From the NCBI GenBank assembly GCA_913055785.1, contig CAJXLJ010000019.1, positions 1 through 54,671 on the forward strand: a stretch of DNA of 54,671 nucleotides. Reading direction: 5' to 3'. The DNA comes from an uncultured Parvularculaceae bacterium. GTDB lineage: Bacteria; Pseudomonadota; Alphaproteobacteria; Caulobacterales; Parvularculaceae. Below, piece after piece: positions 52,006 to 54,671 of this stretch. How positions within the stretch are numbered: position 1 is the first letter of the stretch; every line of letters starts with the position of its first letter. The notes beneath the pieces are model-generated. The model made no database searches, was not told where the DNA came from, and saw nothing but the letters and a program-made list of their open reading frames with translations. Both the position numbers and the translations under genes were made by a program.

Positions 52006-53244
52006 ATGAAATTTATGTATTTAAGACGAAACTTGAGACAGCAGTTTACGTATCTTGCATTCGGGATTGGCGCTGTCACGTTGAGCGCCTGTAATTCCGG
52101 CTCTCCTGTTGTAACCGCTCCTCCGCCTGGTGAGGGAAAACCGCGCGCGCTAAGCGAGATCAGGTTTGGGACGTCCCAAAAACATCTGGACGCTGCCCTT
52201 GAACGGTCGGGTGACGATCGGATCGTCGGGCCTTTACTGGTGAAGCGGTACAGGTACTTTGCGGGGACGATGTCCCAGCATGTTCCGCATCGTGCTGGTT
52301 CCGCGACAACCTATTCCAGCGGAAATTTCGCGGCCGATGCGGCTACCGCGTTTCTCGGTGGGCTGATGCGAGGGTTCACATCATACGAGGTTAACCAAGC
52401 GACGGGCGAGGTGTATGTCGTATTTGACGGTGCGCGAAACGCCATTTGGTCCGGAACCGTCGTTCCGGATGAAACGACGATTGGTGAGGCCGTTGCAGGA
52501 AATCCGGCAGCCGGCTGGGCGATGGGCCGCAGTGCGGCCGGACCCCTTAAATGGTACTGGACGTGCCGGGCCGCGTCGGACGGTAATCCCGAAGCGCTTG
52601 TTGCTGTCGGCGAATACGCGGAAGCTGGCATTCCGCCGAACTACAAGGCTGCGGCGAAATGGTACGGAAAGGCGTCGGCCGCCGGAGACGCCCATGGCGC
52701 GGTGATGATGGACGAAAGCCTAGATCTGACGGAAATCGCCCGGGCAGTGGGCGGCTTGGCGGTAGGACATTCCGGAGCGGAAGCCGTTGATTGCAATCCC
52801 GCGGATCCCCCAACCGGAGACCTCGCCGGTCGTCCGCGCCACAGCGGCACTTTACCTTGCGATATTGCTCTGTCGGTCCTCGTTTCGATACGTAACGTGG
52901 CCTTTTACGAGGCCTCCGAGTGGAAGGATCTCCCGGTGGCCAGGATAGCCAAGACTTATCTCGACGCGGCGGATGGTTCGCGCGTGCGGGATTGTGAACG
53001 GAAAGTTCCCGAGGCGCAGGCTAGCCTGAGACGAATCCTGCTGGTCAATGCATACAAATGGTATCAGATCGCACGCCTTGTGGGGCGGCCGCGCCCGGAA
53101 GCAAAATGGCCGGAAATGGAACATAACGTCCGCAATCGGTTGGACGAACGCGAACGTTCGCTTGCTGCGCGTTTAGCGGAAAGATGGGTTGCAGACTACG
53201 ATAGCCAGTACACCGCATCTCTGGAGGAGATTGGGGATTTTTGA
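52006..53244 (+). CDS. Lipoprotein with SEL1-like repeats
   Basis: A 412-residue lipoprotein of unknown function. ATG 52006 gives MKFMYLRRNLRQQFTYLAFG with lipobox TLSAC; an ATG 25 codons upstream (51931) is less plausible. After a Pro-rich linker there is a conserved-looking region (LSEIRFGTSQKHLDAALERS) and later a SEL1-like helical repeat (WYWTCRAASDGNPEALVAVG, EYAEAGIPPNYKAAAKWYGK, ASAAGDAHGAVM). The C-terminal half is charged helical. Codon use is more AT-rich than hemF or petA, which may indicate a more recent acquisition. No partner is recognised. Confidence 0.75.
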   Translation: MKFMYLRRNLRQQFTYLAFGIGAVTLSACNSGSPVVTAPPPGEGKPRALSEIRFGTSQKHLDAALERSGDDRIVGPLLVKRYRYFAGTMSQHVPHRAGSATTYSSGNFAADAATAFLGGLMRGFTSYEVNQATGEVYVVFDGARNAIWSGTVVPDETTIGEAVAGNPAAGWAMGRSAAGPLKWYWTCRAASDGNPEALVAVGEYAEAGIPPNYKAAAKWYGKASAAGDAHGAVMMDESLDLTEIARAVGGLAVGHSGAEAVDCNPADPPTGDLAGRPRHSGTLPCDIALSVLVSIRNVAFYEASEWKDLPVARIAKTYLDAADGSRVRDCERKVPEAQASLRRILLVNAYKWYQIARLVGRPRPEAKWPEMEHNVRNRLDERERSLAARLAERWVADYDSQYTASLEEIGDF

Positions 53245-53330
53245 CGCCGGCCGGGAGGTCTGTCGTTCGGAATGGTCCGGTTGGGATGTTCGGTCGAACG
53301 CCTTCGTTCGAATGCCGCAATTCCCCACCC

Positions 53331-53346
53331 TTAACCCCCTGTTAAC
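53331..53346 (+). promoter_or_regulatory. Consensus CtrA box upstream of petA
   Basis: TTAA (53331-53334), seven bases, then TTAAC (53342-53346) matches the full CtrA site TTAA-N7-TTAAC exactly. It sits about 20 bases upstream of the candidate promoter and 240 bases before petA. CtrA action on a respiratory operon would be unusual; the match could be chance. Confidence 0.5.
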
Positions 53347-53362
53347 CATAAAAGCCGAGGGT

Positions 53363-53390
53363 TTGCACGGCGCGCGAATTGGATTATACC
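53363..53390 (+). promoter_or_regulatory. Candidate petA promoter
   Basis: TTGCAC (53363-53368) and TATACC (53385-53390) are 16 bases apart and together fit a weak sigma-70 promoter. Located just downstream of the CtrA-like box, in a position where bound CtrA could either activate or repress. Confidence 0.35.
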
Positions 53391-53585
53391 GCTCCCGGGT
53401 CCGGTAACCGCCGGGGCGTGGAGGGGAAAATGCGGCGACGCGCCGCATGCATCGAATCTGCGCCCGTGCTAGCTATGGCAGCGGCGGGTGTCTGCGGCCC
53501 GCAGGAGGGTTCACATGTCCGTATCCCTGCGGACATCCGAAACACGGAACGTGTCAGCGGACTAAATTACTTAAGGTGTTAAAGC

Positions 53586-54140
53586 ATGGCTGAAACCGAC
53601 GGCACCACGGCGCACGGCGGTCACGAGGGCGAGACCCGGCGTGACTTCCTGACGCTGGCCACCGGCGCATTCGGCGCGGTCGGCGTTGCGGCCGTTGCCT
53701 GGCCGTTCATCGACCAGATGAACCCGGCAGCGGACACGCTCGCCCTGGCCTCCATCGAGGTCGATATCTCCAACATCGAAGTCGGCCGGGCCATCAAGGT
53801 CAAATGGCGCGGCAAGCCGGTCTTCATCCGGCACCGGACGGAGAAGGAGATCGAGGAGGCGCGCTCCGTCAATGTCGACGATCTGGTCGACCCCCAGACC
53901 GACGACGCGCGGGTTGAGAAACCCGAATGGCTGATCCTCGTCGGCGTGTGCACGCATCTCGGCTGCATCCCGCTGGGGACGGCCGAGGGCGAGGCGAAGG
54001 GCGACTTTGACGGCTGGTTCTGCCCCTGCCACGGCTCGCATTACGATACGTCCGGCCGCATCCGCAAGGGTCCGGCACCCGCCAACCTGCCGGTGCCGGA
54101 ATACACCTTCCTCAACGAAAACGTCGTGAAGATCGGCTAG
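53586..54140 (+). CDS. petA: Ubiquinol-cytochrome c reductase Rieske iron-sulfur subunit
   Basis: Rieske [2Fe-2S] subunit of the bc1 complex, moving an electron from ubiquinol to cytochrome c1. The 184-residue protein has a twin-arginine-type start ([16 protein letters not shown]) with its membrane anchor about 23-41, then the cluster motifs CTHLGC (122-127) and CPCHG (146-150), giving the two Cys and two His ligands. C-terminal [20 protein letters not shown] is typical. petB follows after 11 bases. Confidence 0.97.
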   Translation: MAETDGTTAHGGHEGETRRDFLTLATGAFGAVGVAAVAWPFIDQMNPAADTLALASIEVDISNIEVGRAIKVKWRGKPVFIRHRTEKEIEEARSVNVDDLVDPQTDDARVEKPEWLILVGVCTHLGCIPLGTAEGEAKGDFDGWFCPCHGSHYDTSGRIRKGPAPANLPVPEYTFLNENVVKIG

Positions 54141-54151
54141 GGATCAGGGTA

Positions 54152-54671
54152 ATGGCTCAATTTCAGAAACCTGCCTGGCTGGATAACGGCCTCGTAAAGT
54201 GGGTCGATCACCGGCTCCCCGTCTTCTCGTTCATGAGCCACGAGCTCTACGAGTATCCGACGCCGCGCAACCTGAATTACTGGTGGAACTTCGGTTCCCT
54301 GGCCGGAATCGTGCTGGTCATCATGATCGTGACCGGCATCACGCTGGCGATGCACTACACGCCGCACACGGCGATGGCGTTCGATTCGGTCGAACGCATC
54401 ATGCGCGACGTGAATTACGGCTGGCTGATCCGCTATATCCACATGAACGGCGCTTCGGCGTTCTTCGTCGTCGTCTACATCCATATCTTCCGCGGGCTCT
54501 ATTTCGGCTCCTACAAGCCGCCGCGCGAAATCCTGTGGATCCTCGGCGTCGTCATCCTGCTGCTGATGATGGCCACCGCCTTCATGGGCTACGTGCTGCC
54601 GTGGGGCCAGATGAGCTTCTGGGGCGCGACCGTGATCACCAACCTGTTCTCCGCCATCCCGCTGGTCGGCG
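54152..54671 (+). CDS. petB: Cytochrome b of the bc1 complex, N-terminal part (3' end outside window)
   Basis: Membrane subunit carrying hemes bL and bH and the quinol sites. The reading frame is open to the window end (173 codons). ATG 54152 gives [20 protein letters not shown]; the first helices and the heme-ligand His97 and His111 ([20 protein letters not shown]) are in place, as is the quinol-site region [20 protein letters not shown]. Numbering matches Rhodobacter cytochrome b. petC should follow beyond the window. Confidence 0.96.
   Translation, partial: MAQFQKPAWLDNGLVKWVDHRLPVFSFMSHELYEYPTPRNLNYWWNFGSLAGIVLVIMIVTGITLAMHYTPHTAMAFDSVERIMRDVNYGWLIRYIHMNGASAFFVVVYIHIFRGLYFGSYKPPREILWILGVVILLLMMATAFMGYVLPWGQMSFWGATVITNLFSAIPLVG

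Larger units (their letters stand above)
53245..53585 (+). other. Intergenic region upstream of petA, 341 bp
   Basis: This is the regulatory region for the bc1 operon. It holds a consensus CtrA box (53331-53346), a candidate promoter (53363-53390) and then about 195 bases of probable 5' leader down to the petA ATG, with a possible GGTGTT ribosome site at 53575-53580. No small ORF with a ribosome site was convincing and no riboswitch is recognised. The preceding lipoprotein gene has no terminator visible. Confidence 0.5.

Overview
The window is a stretch of a GC-rich alphaproteobacterial chromosome. It begins inside clpB and ends inside the cytochrome b gene. Three things point to an alphaproteobacterium with a CtrA-type cell-cycle network (Caulobacterales, Hyphomonadales or Parvularculales-like). 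There is a ChpT-type histidine phosphotransferase next to a single-domain response regulator. The block rnd-lptC-lptA-lptB-rpoN-hpf-ptsN is present. CtrA-like TTAA-N7-TTAA boxes occur between genes. No tRNA, rRNA, CRISPR array, insertion sequence or prophage was recognised. About 95% of the DNA is coding, with many 1-4 base overlaps.

Layout. 0-9.6 kb: ClpB C-terminal part, a tiny partner ORF, an M23 endopeptidase, a secreted acidic coiled-coil protein, the envelope operon ydbH-ynbE-ydbL (AsmA-like phospholipid transport), then chpT and a receiver protein. 9.6-12.1 kb: UppP, a PLP-dependent threonine/serine dehydratase, a structured leader and a DUF1150 protein. 12.1-17.9 kb (minus strand): RNase D, LPS export genes lptC/A/B, sigma-54, ribosome hibernation factor and PtsN. 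17.9-25.6 kb: a FabH-like synthase, Tag, MAPEG, YgfZ, two tandem paralogous membrane proteins, dihydroorotase and a DPP III-like lipoprotein. 25.6-27.7 kb: an AT-richer divergent pair, a TauD-like dioxygenase and a sulfotransferase-like protein, the most foreign-looking DNA here. 27.7-35.2 kb: repair and housekeeping enzymes and a tyrosine-catabolism locus (maiA <- operator -> hpd, then a frameshifted marR), followed by a hydrolase, a PhyH dioxygenase, MsrA and CutA. 35.2-37.7 kb: queC-queE-queD and a short flagellin-like protein. 37.7-47.3 kb: the MoxR-DUF58-DUF4159-VWA operon, divergent from DUF1285-Nudix-DUF6111-cca. 47.3-54.7 kb: a UbiD-family decarboxylase with a secreted partner, a YHYH protein, trmL-hemF, a SEL1-like lipoprotein and petA-petB.

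How the genes work together. Much of the window serves the cell envelope: LPS export, undecaprenyl-phosphate recycling, murein hydrolysis and YdbH/YnbE/YdbL. ChpT and its neighbour belong to cell-cycle phosphorelay signalling. RpoN, HPF and PtsN link nitrogen/carbon status to transcription and translation. petA-petB supply the bc1 complex. The best anomalies are a broken MarR regulator beside an intact perfect palindromic operator, an 11-bp hairpin that buries the chpT Shine-Dalgarno, the AT-rich dioxygenase/sulfotransferase pair, a QueD lacking its catalytic cysteine, a stand-alone flagellin-like core protein and a duplicated membrane-protein gene with duplicated leader. I did not find one clearly new multi-gene system; the dioxygenase/sulfotransferase pair is the closest candidate.
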